In this document: in pieces, positions 54,543 to 64,000 of the stretch
How the letters are laid out: the number at the start of each line of letters is the position of its first letter
How positions within the stretch are numbered: the first letter of the stretch is position 1
Origin: an uncultured Colwellia sp.
GTDB lineage: Bacteria; Pseudomonadota; Gammaproteobacteria; Enterobacterales; Alteromonadaceae
Assembly: GCA_913061475.1 (NCBI GenBank)
Contig: CAJXUN010000011.1
Span: 30,521-94,520, forward strand
DNA length: 64,000 bases
Reading direction: 5' to 3'
Position numbers and translations under genes: made by a program
The notes under the pieces: generated by a model
What the model saw: the letters and a program-made list of their open reading frames with translations, nothing else
Told to the model about the DNA's origin: nothing
Database searches by the model: none

Positions 54543-55778
54543 TTAATAATTAGCCAAATTATCCCAATGTGCGTCCAATATTTTCTTTGCCTGTGCCAAC
54601 GCAACCGCATGATAAACACCCTGTTTTACCTCGGTTAATTGCAAACGCTTGAGTTTATCTAATGCATCCGAAATTTCAAAGTCCAATACACATTGATAAT
54701 GCTCTTGAAACCATGCTTCTATTTGCTCATCTAACGCCTGCGCAGTTAAGCCCTCAGGATTATTGAGTAAAAAACTATAGGCTAATACCACCTCTTTAAA
54801 ATCTTCTTCCTCGGCGGCATCAACTAGGGTATGAAAAACTCCAGCATTATTGTCCAGATTCTTAAAGTAAAGATTATCGGATAAAGCTTTCATAAATTTA
54901 ATTTTTCTATTTTTAAATTTACTCCACTCTTTAAAAATAAAACCAGCAAAAACCCCCAAACCCAGCGCAAAAGTAATAACGTGCTGTTGCGTCATTTCAA
55001 CTGATTCTGCTCGCCAGCCAAGCCAAAATGCCAGTAATGCCGCTAACAACACAAGTGAGGCACCCAGTTTAGTCACTAATACGACTGCACCACCTACCAC
55101 CGCCGACGCACCAATAAAAGCTTTATCAATGGGGCGCATGCGTACTTCACTATTCGGAAATAGCATTTCTAAGTCCGCTTTAGGTACGTTTTGAAACAAT
55201 TTCACTATCGTTGAACCGGGTTCAAACCCCATCAAAGCTTTATTTTTACGGGCAAAGTGCTCTTTATCTTTAAAGGTAATAAAAACCGCTACCCGATCGT
55301 AATTAGTAAAATTAATCGTTTGCTTACGTAGGCCAAATAACGAGGTAATGGTTTCGGTTAATTGCGACTCGCCACGACGATAAAAAACCACTTGCTCAAA
55401 GTCATCAAACTCGACTTCTAACCTGACTTTAAATAACGACTCTTCGGTTAATGCGTCTTGTAAATCTTGCTCGGTAATTTTTTCAAAATTAGCCGCATTT
55501 AACACCTTGGCGAAATTCTCAGCAAAATCAGCCTGGCATTGGGCTTTTTGTTCTAACGTATAAGGCGCTAACGGCTGAGTATCAGCATTCGGATCAAAGG
55601 GTGCATAATCATTTTTTAGCGACTCAACAATCTGATGATATTCAACATGTAAAGAGTTTGACAATAAATGACAAAATTGTCGAAATGATGATGCTACAAC
55701 ATGCTCAAATTTGAGCTCAAGTAAACACATTTCAATAATGTCTTTTTTTCGGTAGGGAATAAATCGGTCGGCAGCCAT
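54543..55778 (-). CDS. DUF3754 / TMEM143-like membrane protein
   Basis: 411 residues. The start MAADRFIPYRKKDIIEMCL, the central two-helix membrane region (GASAVVGGAVVLVTKLGASLVLLAALLAFWLGW and HVITFALGLGVFAGFIFKEW) and the end DNNAGVFHTLVDAAEEEDFKEVVLAYSFLL match the family. Function unknown; the end part recalls winged-helix folds. Confidence 0.88.
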   Translation of the reverse strand: MAADRFIPYRKKDIIEMCLLELKFEHVVASSFRQFCHLLSNSLHVEYHQIVESLKNDYAPFDPNADTQPLAPYTLEQKAQCQADFAENFAKVLNAANFEKITEQDLQDALTEESLFKVRLEVEFDDFEQVVFYRRGESQLTETITSLFGLRKQTINFTNYDRVAVFITFKDKEHFARKNKALMGFEPGSTIVKLFQNVPKADLEMLFPNSEVRMRPIDKAFIGASAVVGGAVVLVTKLGASLVLLAALLAFWLGWRAESVEMTQQHVITFALGLGVFAGFIFKEWSKFKNRKIKFMKALSDNLYFKNLDNNAGVFHTLVDAAEEEDFKEVVLAYSFLLNNPEGLTAQALDEQIEAWFQEHYQCVLDFEISDALDKLKRLQLTEVKQGVYHAVALAQAKKILDAHWDNLANY

Positions 55779-55949
55779 TACACAATATCAGTTATGTCAG
55801 ATAGTGTGAGTGTAAGGTAATTAATGGGTTATTGAAATGTGAAAATGCAACAATGACTTATTTCAGCATTGCCGCATAATCACCCACTAATCATACGTTA
55901 ATCTGTTAGTAAATATTCATAGGTCGCTAACAACTTCTCAGCAATATAG

Positions 55950-57194
55950 TCATCCTCGTGCGCGACTAAAGTTAACCGTAACGCTAAATAGATTATTTTC
56001 AGCACTTTGCTGCCACTGCCAATCTAGCTGCTGGCATGCTTTATCGACCATCACCAAACCAATACCATAACCATGCGTTTGACTATCTTCACTTAATGTT
56101 TCGATACTACCAGCACGCACGTCATTACTAATTTTTAATTGTCGCGCTGAAAGTTCAATCAACACCTTAGTAGCGGCGTATTGCTTACTGTTTTGCAGTA
56201 ATTGCTTTAGTAACAATGCCACCATATTAACATTTGCCAGTATCGTTACTGGGGAAGCCACTATTTGAGTGTCTATGGTTAACCTTGTCTCATCAAATAA
56301 TCTTATATGTTCCGTTAATAAGGCGGTAAATTCTACCGACGTTTTATGCTCAGTGCTGTTTTGCCATAATTGCAACACCATGGTGGTAAGTTGACTAAGC
56401 GCCTTATTGGTTAATTTCATATCAGCAATAATCGCTAACGAGCGCAAAGGTAGCTGATCAATTTGGTCGAGCAAGGAAAGATTATTCGTCATACGCGCTA
56501 GTGGCTGTCTAAGCTCATGACTCAGAAAGCTAGCAAAGTCTTTTTCTCTACTTAGCGCTTGATGTTGTGCCTGATAATACTGCTCAATAACATTAAAGGC
56601 GTACTGATAATCGGCAAAAACCAGCGGACTTTCCGGCCCATTGCTAGCACTTGTTAAACGGCTTATTTTACTTGCCATCAACTGTGTTTGTCGACCGATG
56701 CGCGTGACCACAAACTTGACCACCAAAGCGAGCGCAAAAAACGCTAATAGCCCGATAAGTAATTGATAAGGTATTATATTGATGGAATCATCTTTAGCAA
56801 ATCGATGCACTATATAAATATCAGCGATTTCTCCTGATGATGAATAAGGTAAGACATAGCTATCATACAAGGGACTTGCAATAAGTATTGCCTGATTTAC
56901 CGGCGGCATATTAGCTTTTACTGTCGCTTTAATATCAGCAGGTAACTGCTCAATAGTTAAGTAGCTTTGCCTAAATTCCGAGTTAACAAAATCGTGCCCT
57001 AAGCCCTGAGACATAAAAAACAGGGCATTTTCAGCATCTTCGATTAAATAAAATTCCGCGGTGTCGTCTAAGGCAAAATGATAACTCTGCGTTGCTAGAA
57101 TCCCCCATGCGAGGGTAATAAAAAACAATGCTATATATAACCGGCTAGCAATAAAGCGCGGCATTGAGCGGGAATTTTTAGTCCATGGCAGCAC
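55950..57194 (-). CDS. Sensor histidine kinase
   Basis: 414 residues: two membrane helices (about 15-35 and 135-155) around a short periplasmic sensor, then the phosphoacceptor FLSHELRQPLARMTNNLSLL and an ATPase domain with LLKQLLQNSKQYAATKVLIELS and GYGIGLVMVDKACQQL. It overlaps the end of the response-regulator gene by 17 bases. The stimulus is unknown. Confidence 0.93.
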   Translation of the reverse strand: MLPWTKNSRSMPRFIASRLYIALFFITLAWGILATQSYHFALDDTAEFYLIEDAENALFFMSQGLGHDFVNSEFRQSYLTIEQLPADIKATVKANMPPVNQAILIASPLYDSYVLPYSSSGEIADIYIVHRFAKDDSINIIPYQLLIGLLAFFALALVVKFVVTRIGRQTQLMASKISRLTSASNGPESPLVFADYQYAFNVIEQYYQAQHQALSREKDFASFLSHELRQPLARMTNNLSLLDQIDQLPLRSLAIIADMKLTNKALSQLTTMVLQLWQNSTEHKTSVEFTALLTEHIRLFDETRLTIDTQIVASPVTILANVNMVALLLKQLLQNSKQYAATKVLIELSARQLKISNDVRAGSIETLSEDSQTHGYGIGLVMVDKACQQLDWQWQQSAENNLFSVTVNFSRARG

Positions 57195-57849
57195 GTAACG
57201 CGACTCCTACCTTTTTAGCACTAAATAGTAGACAATTTTCACCTACACCGGTCAGGTTAGTTCTCAATCTCGATAATAAAGATTTATACATATCATTACT
57301 GACATCTTGATCTGGCCACACGGTGGCGATAATTTGTTGTTTCGAGACATAAGCCGGACTTTGTTGCGCCAGCAATGCCAATAAGATCCATTGTTGAGGT
57401 GACAAGGTAATGGCTCGCTTACCCCGGGACAATATTTTTTCCGCAAAGTTAACGCTCAAATCAGCAAGTATAAAATTTGACTGACGCGTTCTGCCTTTAG
57501 TTAACAACAATTTTAATCTTATCGTTAATTCCGCTAACTCAAAGGGTTTAGTCAAGTAATCTAGCGCGCCGGCGTCAAACGCCGATAACTTATCACTAAT
57601 ATTATCTTGCCCCGTTAAGAAAATAATTGGGGTTTCTGGCCTATCCCGTTGAAAATATTGCGCGAGTAAGGTGCCGTCACCATCGGGTAATTTCATGTCA
57701 AGAATTATTGCATCATATCGCTGCGCCATACTCACTTGTTTTGCCGCAGAAATTGATGAAACATAGTCAACATCAATATCTTCTAGTGCCAAAAAATCAA
57801 TGGTTTGCTGCGCTAACTTTTGGTCATCTTCAACAAATAAAACTATCAT
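57178..57849 (-). CDS. OmpR-type response regulator
   Basis: About 223 residues: receiver domain with acidic pocket (VLFVEDDQKLA), phosphoacceptor Asp in YDAIILDMKLPDGDG, and Lys in LTKPFEL; then a winged-helix DNA-binding domain (ISVLSPQQ-like QWILLALLAQQSPAYVSKQQIIATVWPDQDVSNDMYKSLLSRLRTNL). The ATG at 57849 with AGGTG upstream is used in place of the track start. The amidohydrolase gene at 57951 is divergent and a possible target. Confidence 0.92.
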   Translation of the reverse strand: MIVLFVEDDQKLAQQTIDFLALEDIDVDYVSSISAAKQVSMAQRYDAIILDMKLPDGDGTLLAQYFQRDRPETPIIFLTGQDNISDKLSAFDAGALDYLTKPFELAELTIRLKLLLTKGRTRQSNFILADLSVNFAEKILSRGKRAITLSPQQWILLALLAQQSPAYVSKQQIIATVWPDQDVSNDMYKSLLSRLRTNLTGVGENCLLFSAKKVGVALRAAMD

Positions 57850-57950
57850 TAAACAACACCTGTATATGTTAAACACAGCAATTCTATCAGTTTGGTGACC
57901 ATTTGGTTACTGACGGTTTGTTAGAGTTTCTCAACACCTAGGAGTAAACT

Positions 57951-59660
57951 ATGACAGAGAAACTTAATATGTTAGCCACTTGCACCCTACTCACCGCCCT
58001 AGCTTTATCAGGCTGTGGTAATTCAGAGCCACAAGAAAACCAAGAAATACCATTAATTACCAGCGCCACCACCGTATTTACTCACGGTAATATTTACACC
58101 GTTAACCCGCAGCAACCTTGGGCCGAGTCCGTGGCAATTAAAGATGGTAATATTATTTACGTTGGGGATAACACCGCGATAAAGCAATATATTGGTCAAC
58201 AAACTCAAGTAATAAACTTACAGGGAAAAATGATGATGCCGGGCATCCATGACGTGCATATTCATCCACTTGAGTCTGGCTCAGACGCTACACAATTCAG
58301 CTTAGATGAAAATGAATACAATATTGAAAACTATATCGATGAAATTGCCTATGCAGCTAACGCTAACCCCGAGGCGGCTTGGTTAATTGGTTATGGCCAC
58401 ACGATAGGCGCCTTACTCGACGCGAAACGTTCACCAAGAGAAATTTTAGATGATGCTGTGCCAAACCGCCCAGTGATCATTATGGAACAAACATCTCATT
58501 CTATGTGGGTAAATTCTAAAGCGCTTGAATTGGCCAACATCTCCCAAAATAGCTCAGACGCCATTGGCGGTGTCGTCAGTCGTGATAGCAACGGCGTTCC
58601 CGATGGAATTTTATACGATAATGCCGGCAATGTTGTCATGGATATTGCCATGCGAGCGCAACCAAGTGCAGCTGAAAGTGACTACCTTGGACTAGTGGAA
58701 TATACCATTCCTGCATTAAACAAACATGGCATTACCTCAATTAGCGATGCGAGAACCTATTGGCAACGGGGTCATTTGGCCACTTGGCAACGGGTCGAAC
58801 AAGCTGGTTTTCTAACGTTACGAGTAAATTTAGGCTTGTGGGCATATCCAGAAGCAAATGACGATAGTCAGTTACGCGAACTTGCCGCCTTATACCAAGC
58901 AAACCCTGACAGTAATTTAAAAATAAATCAGGTGAAGTTTTATATGGACGGTATTGTCATCAATACCACGGCGGCAATGCACGCCCCTTATGAAACAAAT
59001 TGGTTAGACTTATATCAAAACAAGGGCTTAAACTACTTTAGCCAAACCCGTTTAGAAAAATATATCAAAGTGTTAGAGCCCATGGGTTTTGATTTTAACA
59101 TTCATGCCATTGGCGATAGAGGCATTACTGAAGCATTAAACGCCATTGAAAACGCTTCAGGCGGTAAGTCTCGCCACAGAATTACCCATGTTGAAGTGGT
59201 AGCCCCAGATGACTTGCCGCGCTTCAAGGCACTGAACGTTATCGCCGATGCGCAGGTAGCAGGAGACTTTACTCAACCTGCACATTGGCCAGAAAATATC
59301 GCATTCATAGGTACAGAACGCTCAAAAAACTTAGTTCCTATCGGTAGTTTACAGGCGCATGATGCCACCTTGACCTTAAGCAGCGACTGGAATGTCAGCA
59401 CCTTTAACCCGTTTGTCGGTATCAGTCATGCTGTTTCGCGCGCGCCAGAAAATATTTCCTTAGCACAGGCTATTCAGGCATATACCATTAATGCTGCTTA
59501 TGCGATGCAACAAGACAGTATTGTCGGTTCAATTGAAGTGGGTAAGCAGGCTGATTTAATCGTTTTAGATCGGGATTTGTTTGCTGTGAGTAGCGAGCAA
59601 ATAAAAAATACGCAAGTGCTAATGACCTTACTAAAAGGCCAACAAGTTTATATAAAATAA
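57951..59660 (+). CDS. Lipoprotein amidohydrolase (YtcJ-like)
   Basis: 569 residues with a lipoprotein signal (TALALSGCGNSE). The amidohydrolase-3 fold starts GNIYTVNPQQPWAESVAIKDGNIIYVGD, with the metal-site MMPGIHDVHIHPLESG, later FNIHAIGDRGITEAL and LTLSSDWNVSTFNPF. Members act as deacylases or amidases on N-substituted compounds. The sequence resembles other periplasmic amidohydrolases of Alteromonadales; substrate unknown. Confidence 0.9.
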   Translation: MTEKLNMLATCTLLTALALSGCGNSEPQENQEIPLITSATTVFTHGNIYTVNPQQPWAESVAIKDGNIIYVGDNTAIKQYIGQQTQVINLQGKMMMPGIHDVHIHPLESGSDATQFSLDENEYNIENYIDEIAYAANANPEAAWLIGYGHTIGALLDAKRSPREILDDAVPNRPVIIMEQTSHSMWVNSKALELANISQNSSDAIGGVVSRDSNGVPDGILYDNAGNVVMDIAMRAQPSAAESDYLGLVEYTIPALNKHGITSISDARTYWQRGHLATWQRVEQAGFLTLRVNLGLWAYPEANDDSQLRELAALYQANPDSNLKINQVKFYMDGIVINTTAAMHAPYETNWLDLYQNKGLNYFSQTRLEKYIKVLEPMGFDFNIHAIGDRGITEALNAIENASGGKSRHRITHVEVVAPDDLPRFKALNVIADAQVAGDFTQPAHWPENIAFIGTERSKNLVPIGSLQAHDATLTLSSDWNVSTFNPFVGISHAVSRAPENISLAQAIQAYTINAAYAMQQDSIVGSIEVGKQADLIVLDRDLFAVSSEQIKNTQVLMTLLKGQQVYIK

Positions 59661-59674
59661 ACCCGGGTCACCCT

Positions 59675-59709
59675 AAAAAGCACCATATATAACAACATGG
59701 TGCTTTTTT
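59675..59709 (+). terminator. Rho-independent terminator after the amidohydrolase
   Basis: AAAAAGCACCAT pairs with ATGGTGCTTTTTT over a 10-base loop; the T-tract lies on the plus strand, 15 bases after the stop codon. Confidence 0.9.
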
Positions 59710-59796
59710 GAGTCTGCACTTTATTAATGGTATTAGTAACTCAAGCGAGGCATTATCGCTTGTAGTGACTTTTACAAATAATTAAAGGATTAATTT

Positions 59797-60402
59797 ATGC
59801 GCTTCAAAGGAAAGCTACTTCAGTGGCACGATGATAAAGCGTTCGGCTTTATTAAACCTAACAGTGGTGGTGAGGATGTTTTTATTCATAAAACTGCATT
59901 CTCAAATCGCCAGCGTATTCCTAAAATAAATGATGTCATCACTTTCTCGATAACAAAAGATAATCAAGGCCGATATTGTGCTGATAAGGCAACTTACTCA
60001 GGTGAAAAGCTCATAAAACGACAGGCAAAAGGTGTGAGTAAATTTTCAGTTTATCTGTCAGTGAGTTTTTTGGGTTTATTAATACTGGCAGTAATAACTA
60101 ACCATATGCCCGGAAACTTGCTGATTGCATATCTTGTATTGAGTAGCGTTACTTTTATTGTTTACGCCTTGGACAAATCCAAAGCCCAACGTGGCGCTTG
60201 GCGCACAGCAGAAAGTGCCTTACATTTATTAGCGTTAGTTGGCGGTTGGCCTGGCGCAGCTATTGCCCAGCAAATACTGCGTCATAAATCAAAAAAGCGA
60301 GATTTTAGAATAATGTTTTGGTTTACCGTAATAATTAATTGTACTGCGCTAATCTGGCTTATGTCTGCGCAGGGCGCTCAATTATTGCTGATGCTGAAAT
60401 AG
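59797..60402 (+). CDS. Cold-shock domain fused to DUF1294 membrane domain
   Basis: 201 residues. The N-terminal cold-shock domain (GKLLQWHDDKAFGFIKPNSGGEDVFIHKTAF) carries the RNP1- and RNP2-like motifs. The C-terminal DUF1294 part has four membrane helices, a basic loop and the WPGAAIAQQILRHKSKKRDFRIMFW motif. The fusion is widespread in marine gammaproteobacteria; it might bind nucleic acid at the membrane, but no role is established. AAAGGA is 7 bases before the ATG. Confidence 0.93.
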   Translation: MRFKGKLLQWHDDKAFGFIKPNSGGEDVFIHKTAFSNRQRIPKINDVITFSITKDNQGRYCADKATYSGEKLIKRQAKGVSKFSVYLSVSFLGLLILAVITNHMPGNLLIAYLVLSSVTFIVYALDKSKAQRGAWRTAESALHLLALVGGWPGAAIAQQILRHKSKKRDFRIMFWFTVIINCTALIWLMSAQGAQLLLMLK

Positions 60403-60581
60403 TTTCACTAATTAACCGCAATAAAGCCAAGGTAAGTTAACTTCCCCCTTACAAAAAACGCCACTGCGTATTACTGACAAATTAAACTAATATATTTACC
60501 TTGCAAACAAGTTACTCTATAACATAAGACATCGTATAAATTACGCCGCGGCTAATTAAAACAAAAATCAAGGAAATGACG

Positions 60582-62264
60582 ATGGAAACTCTGTGGATTA
60601 AATGCAAAAAATTAAGCACAATTGTTATCAGTGTTTACGTTCTGTTGTTTACTTTAGCCGGCAATATAGCGAGCGCCAGTGATTACCAGTCGCTTACACA
60701 ACTTTTCACACAATGGCGAGAATTTGAACACCCACCTTTATTTAATGGCGCACCCGATTACCGCACTAAAACCTTTGATAGTCGTCAACAAAATTTTCAA
60801 GCTATCCGCCAGCAACTGTTAAAAATTGACAGTAAAGATTGGCCGATTGCGCAGCAAGTTGACTGGCATATTTTATGGGCAGAATTAAATGGCTATGAGT
60901 TTAACTATAAAGTACTCAAACCTTGGCAACGAGATCCGGCTTTTTACAAATCAGTGTGGAGTCATCGCAGTGATGTACCTGCTCATGAGGGGCCAACTCA
61001 TCATGGAGTCACTGAATTATGGAACTATCAATTTCCACTTAACGCGACAGCACAGCAAAGATTAATTGCTGATTTAATTAAAATAGAGCCTCTTAATCAA
61101 CAAGCGAAACAAAATCTCACCGGCAATGCTGCTGAACTTTGGCAGGCCGGTATTCGAGATATTCATCAACAAACTAAAGCATTACTCGATTTACAGGCAA
61201 AAGTAAAAGATAACGCTAGCGATGAATTACAGCAAGTGATTAAGCTTGCGATAACGTCAACCAGTGACTTCGCTGACTGGCTTGAAAAACAAGCTAAACA
61301 GAAAAATGGACCGTCGGGTATCGGCCGAAAAGAATATACGTGGTATATCAACAATGTGCACTTAGTACCGTTGAGCTGGCAAGATGAGGTAAGGTTGCTC
61401 AAAAGAGAACTCGACAGATCATGGTCTTCATTAAAATTAGAAGAGCATCGCAACCGAAAATTGCCGCCATTAGTGGCGGTGACTAATCAAGCAGAGTACG
61501 ACGAATTAAAAAAACGTGCTGAAGAAAATTTTATTAACTTTTTAGACCAACAAGATATCGTCACCGTTGCTGACTATTTCAAACCGGCACTTACTGGGCA
61601 TCTTGGTGATTTTGTACCAGCTAATAAACGAAATTTCTTTTTAATTGGCTCGCATTTAGATCCAACACCACTGTACAGCCACTTTTATCACTGGTTTGAA
61701 TTGGCACGTATGCAACACGAACCCAATGCCAGCCCATTACGTCGCAACGCCTTGCTTTACAATATATTTGATAGTCGCAATGAAGGTACTGCAACCGCTG
61801 TTGAAGAAATGTTTATGCAGGCGGGTTTATACGACAACAACCCAAGATCACGTGAAATAGTTTGGATCATGATAGCGCAACGGGCGGCCCGAGGTTTAGG
61901 TTCGCTTTACGCCCATGCTAATGAAATGACCATGGAACAAGCAGGGAAAATTCATGCCGACAATACACCGCGCGGTTGGATGAAAGTTGAACCTGAATTG
62001 CTCATTTTCGAACAACACCTTTACATGCGTCAACCGGGCTATGGCAGCAGTTATATTACTGGAAAATACTTATTGGAACGTACTATGGCCGACTACGCAA
62101 TATTGCTCGAGTCTCAAGGTAAAGCCTTTCATATTAAAGACTTTTTCGATCAGCTAAATGCTATTGGCGGTATTCCTATTGCCTTGGGTCGCTGGCAAAT
62201 GACAGGTTTAGATGATGAAATTAAGCAAATCCGTAAAAACTATCAAGCGCTAGATACGTTATAA
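60582..62264 (+). CDS. Exported DUF885-like protein
   Basis: About 560 residues with a signal peptide-like N-terminus ([19 protein letters not shown]). The helical body resembles DUF885 proteins, a family related to metallopeptidases: [27 protein letters not shown], then [21 protein letters not shown] in the place where relatives carry an EG-type metal motif. No classical HExxH is seen. I use the second ATG, with AAGGA 7 bases upstream. Alternative: a non-catalytic relative. Confidence 0.8.
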   Translation: METLWIKCKKLSTIVISVYVLLFTLAGNIASASDYQSLTQLFTQWREFEHPPLFNGAPDYRTKTFDSRQQNFQAIRQQLLKIDSKDWPIAQQVDWHILWAELNGYEFNYKVLKPWQRDPAFYKSVWSHRSDVPAHEGPTHHGVTELWNYQFPLNATAQQRLIADLIKIEPLNQQAKQNLTGNAAELWQAGIRDIHQQTKALLDLQAKVKDNASDELQQVIKLAITSTSDFADWLEKQAKQKNGPSGIGRKEYTWYINNVHLVPLSWQDEVRLLKRELDRSWSSLKLEEHRNRKLPPLVAVTNQAEYDELKKRAEENFINFLDQQDIVTVADYFKPALTGHLGDFVPANKRNFFLIGSHLDPTPLYSHFYHWFELARMQHEPNASPLRRNALLYNIFDSRNEGTATAVEEMFMQAGLYDNNPRSREIVWIMIAQRAARGLGSLYAHANEMTMEQAGKIHADNTPRGWMKVEPELLIFEQHLYMRQPGYGSSYITGKYLLERTMADYAILLESQGKAFHIKDFFDQLNAIGGIPIALGRWQMTGLDDEIKQIRKNYQALDTL

Positions 62265-62326
62265 ATATTGTTAAATTCATAAAGTAGATGTTACTCACAC
62301 ACCTTTAAAGGCAGTTGTATTAAAGG

Positions 62327-63106
62327 TCAGTGATAATATTCAGGGTGCTTGAGTCTAAATTCGTCAATAACCTGCTTAAATTCACCATTTTCATATAAGG
62401 TTGTCGATAGCTCGCTAAATTCAGATGCGAGGTAAGCAGCCTTAGATTTCTTTGACAACGCGGTAAACAGTAAAGAACCATCGTTTAACTTTACTTTTAC
62501 TTCAGTAATTTTTTCTAGTGATTTAGTGTCTGTTTTTAATTTTTCAAAGTCAAAAAAATCTGTAGTAATCACTACATCCACCTTACCAGCAACCAATACT
62601 CTAAAAGCGGCATCCAAATCACTAACATGAACCTTTTGAACATATCCTTCAGGGGCATTGTCAAACTCTGCGAACTGCTTAACTCCTCTTATTACCGCGA
62701 CTTTCAAGCCTTTCAAATCTGAAAACTTACCTATATTGCGCCTATTTTCATTGACGTAAAATGACTTTTCTTTAAATTCACTATAAGCAAATAAGTGAGC
62801 AAAATCGCGTCGTTCCGGCGCATCTAATAAGCCAGACATAACATCAACCTTGCCTGCTTTTAGCATAGCTAAACAGCGCCAAAAAGAATTATTGGGTGTA
62901 AAGCGAAGGGTATATCCCAACTTATTAAAAAAATAACTTGCTACGGCAATGTTTTCACCCATTGGCGCTTGGTTTGGTAACACGACCTGATGTGGCGGAT
63001 AATGAGACACGCACATGGTAAGCGGCTGAGCTGCTTTCTCATTGATAACACTTCCTTGTGCTGTTAACGATATAATGTATAAGGCTAACGTGTATCTTGT
63101 TAACAA
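62327..63106 (-). CDS. Periplasmic solute-binding protein (SBP family 3)
   Basis: 259 residues with a signal peptide (LALYIISLTAQGS). The type-2 periplasmic fold shows MGENIAVASYFFNKLGYTLRFTPN, WRCLAMLKAGKVDVMSGLLDAPERR, LKGLKVAVIRGVKQFAEFDN and FRVLVAGKVDVVITTDFFDFEK. Such proteins bind amino acids or act as sensor-like subunits. No ABC permease or ATPase is nearby, so it may be an orphan binding protein. Confidence 0.88.
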   Translation of the reverse strand: MLTRYTLALYIISLTAQGSVINEKAAQPLTMCVSHYPPHQVVLPNQAPMGENIAVASYFFNKLGYTLRFTPNNSFWRCLAMLKAGKVDVMSGLLDAPERRDFAHLFAYSEFKEKSFYVNENRRNIGKFSDLKGLKVAVIRGVKQFAEFDNAPEGYVQKVHVSDLDAAFRVLVAGKVDVVITTDFFDFEKLKTDTKSLEKITEVKVKLNDGSLLFTALSKKSKAAYLASEFSELSTTLYENGEFKQVIDEFRLKHPEYYH

Positions 63107-63318
63107 TTGGCTTTCTCACAGACATGACTAATTCAGATTATTACTAGCCTAGGGTAAATTTAAAAGTAAGTAAACAGAATGGCACCTCCTTATTACATTT
63201 GTACAATTTAGAGGCTTATTTTATTCATCACTCATTACTTTTCTTTGTAGCATCATTTTGAATTATGCTTAAATGCTTCTCTGTGCCCTTTGTTGCTTTT
63301 TCCACTGTAAACAATAAA

Positions 63319-63645
63319 TTAATGAATAGTGCGTTTTTGCTTATCCCACATACTTCCTTGCCAGTGAGAAATTGAGCCCTCTGCTGCACAGGTATCACAA
63401 TGCCATTCAATAATGCCGACATACTTTGCTTCAATGCTACCCTCACAAGATAATGAATCTGCGCGTGAATTGCAGGTTAAATCGACATTAATTATCGGCT
63501 GATTAATATCTTTAGAAACTGATAACACTATCGTGCTCAGAAATTTAAAAATTTTTTCGGCTTGCTCCGTAAGCTCCAGCACATTGCCTTCTTCATCAAG
63601 AAAATCCCTCAAATCTGCTGTTAACGTCATATGTTTTGTCATCAT
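63319..63645 (-). CDS. Hypothetical protein
   Basis: 108 residues without signal peptide. The middle has SVSKDINQPIINVDLTCNSRADSLSCEGSIEAKYVGIIEWHCDTCAAEGSISHWQGS, including a CDTC motif that could bind metal or be redox-active. I do not recognise the family. A second overlapping frame (63228-63446) is probably a shadow. Confidence 0.7.
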   Translation of the reverse strand: MMTKHMTLTADLRDFLDEEGNVLELTEQAEKIFKFLSTIVLSVSKDINQPIINVDLTCNSRADSLSCEGSIEAKYVGIIEWHCDTCAAEGSISHWQGSMWDKQKRTIH

Positions 63646-64000
63646 AAATTACCAATAAAGCAAACATATAACACTTAAGGCTCACGGTACATTACTTCTA
63701 ATGCTAGATTGTCAACTTGGCATATAATCAAGGGGTTTATCTGTGTGTAAAATTACTAACACAATAACTTAACGAAAATAATTCATGCATAGAAACTATA
63801 TACTTATAAATAAATGACAATTAAAAGTAACCATTTTCCTCAGAATAAAGTCTTAATGAATACTATTAACATATTTGCGAATTGAATGAACGTATCTTCA
63901 GGGATGAAAAAAATCGGTTTCCAACAGGTACTGCCCGTAGAGGTTTTTTCGGTGCTTGCTGAGCCAATAACAAATGATTTTTCGCTTCAGTATAATCCCT
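63646..64000. other. Right-edge region, no assigned gene
   Basis: 355 bases, mostly AT-rich. From 63866 the minus strand is open to the edge (ends ...RAVPVGNRFFSSLKIRSFNSQIC then stop), which could be the C-terminus of a leftward gene starting outside. The plus strand is also open from ATG 63886. I cannot decide between them. Confidence 0.4.

Noticed and set aside
63228-63446. 72-residue minus-strand ORF
   Set aside because: Overlaps the better 63319-63645 gene by 128 bases in another frame and has no ribosome site or recognisable domain.
1-64000. Prophage, insertion sequence, CRISPR array or integron
   Set aside because: No transposase, integrase, cas gene, phage structural gene or regularly spaced repeat array was seen in either strand; only two small non-coding elements and the tandem RNA pair.

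Overview
The window looks like a chromosomal segment of a marine gammaproteobacterium of the order Alteromonadales, most likely Colwelliaceae (Thalassotalea/Colwellia type). This rests on the AT-rich base composition, the aa3 cytochrome oxidase gene order, the many TonB-dependent and secreted-enzyme genes, and the D-glutamate (dgc) genes. The genus is an inference. I saw no rRNA, tRNA, CRISPR array, phage or insertion-sequence transposase.

Layout. 1-2166: 3' part of a DinF-type MATE exporter and a secreted polysaccharide deacetylase. 2197-11234: a leftward aa3-type cytochrome c oxidase operon (subunits II, I, III plus CtaG, SURF1, heme A and heme O synthases, Sco). Subunit II carries two fused cytochrome c domains. 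11235-18214: lexA with two SOS boxes, a chemoreceptor, and an oxyR/ahpF/ahpC peroxide-defence group with recognisable OxyR operators and a MITE-like repeat. 18530-31912: a D-amino-acid/D-glutamate utilisation island. Leftward are a TonB-dependent receptor, a lipoprotein M14 carboxypeptidase and a lipoprotein D-aminoacylase. Rightward are gltS, a LysR regulator, dgcN and dgcA. Downstream are an ArgR-like regulator and a large CapA-family protein. 32039-32332: two tandem copies of what looks like a small RNA gene, each with a Rho-independent terminator on the minus strand.

33266-42221: a CBS-domain protein; a TonB / ECF sigma factor / TonB-C-terminal membrane protein operon; hypotheticals; an exported nuclease/phosphatase-fold protein; a DUF2145 pair; and an XRE regulator with a phospholipase D lipoprotein and an alpha/beta hydrolase. 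42222-52912: a second MITE-like element, an LptA/OstA-like protein, an orphan CcmI-C-terminal-like protein, an SDR, the yqhC/yqhD aldehyde-reductase pair, a CNNM transporter, a small XRE plus membrane-protein pair, a small exported peptide, and pirin and DoxX genes with a divergent LysR regulator. 53190-64000: an exported esterase, a DUF3754 membrane protein, a two-component system, an amidohydrolase lipoprotein, a cold-shock/DUF1294 fusion, a DUF885-like exported protein, a solute-binding protein and an uncertain right edge.

How the genes may work together. The dgc island reads as a complete route. An outer-membrane receptor and exported hydrolases would release D-glutamate (or acyl-D-amino acids) from peptidoglycan- or polyglutamate-like material. 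GltS would import it. DgcN and DgcA would turn it into N-acetyl-L-glutamate, which is also the first arginine-pathway intermediate. That would explain an ArgR paralogue beside them. The enzyme-family assignments are strong; the link of the receptor, carboxypeptidase and CapA protein to this pathway is inference from position.
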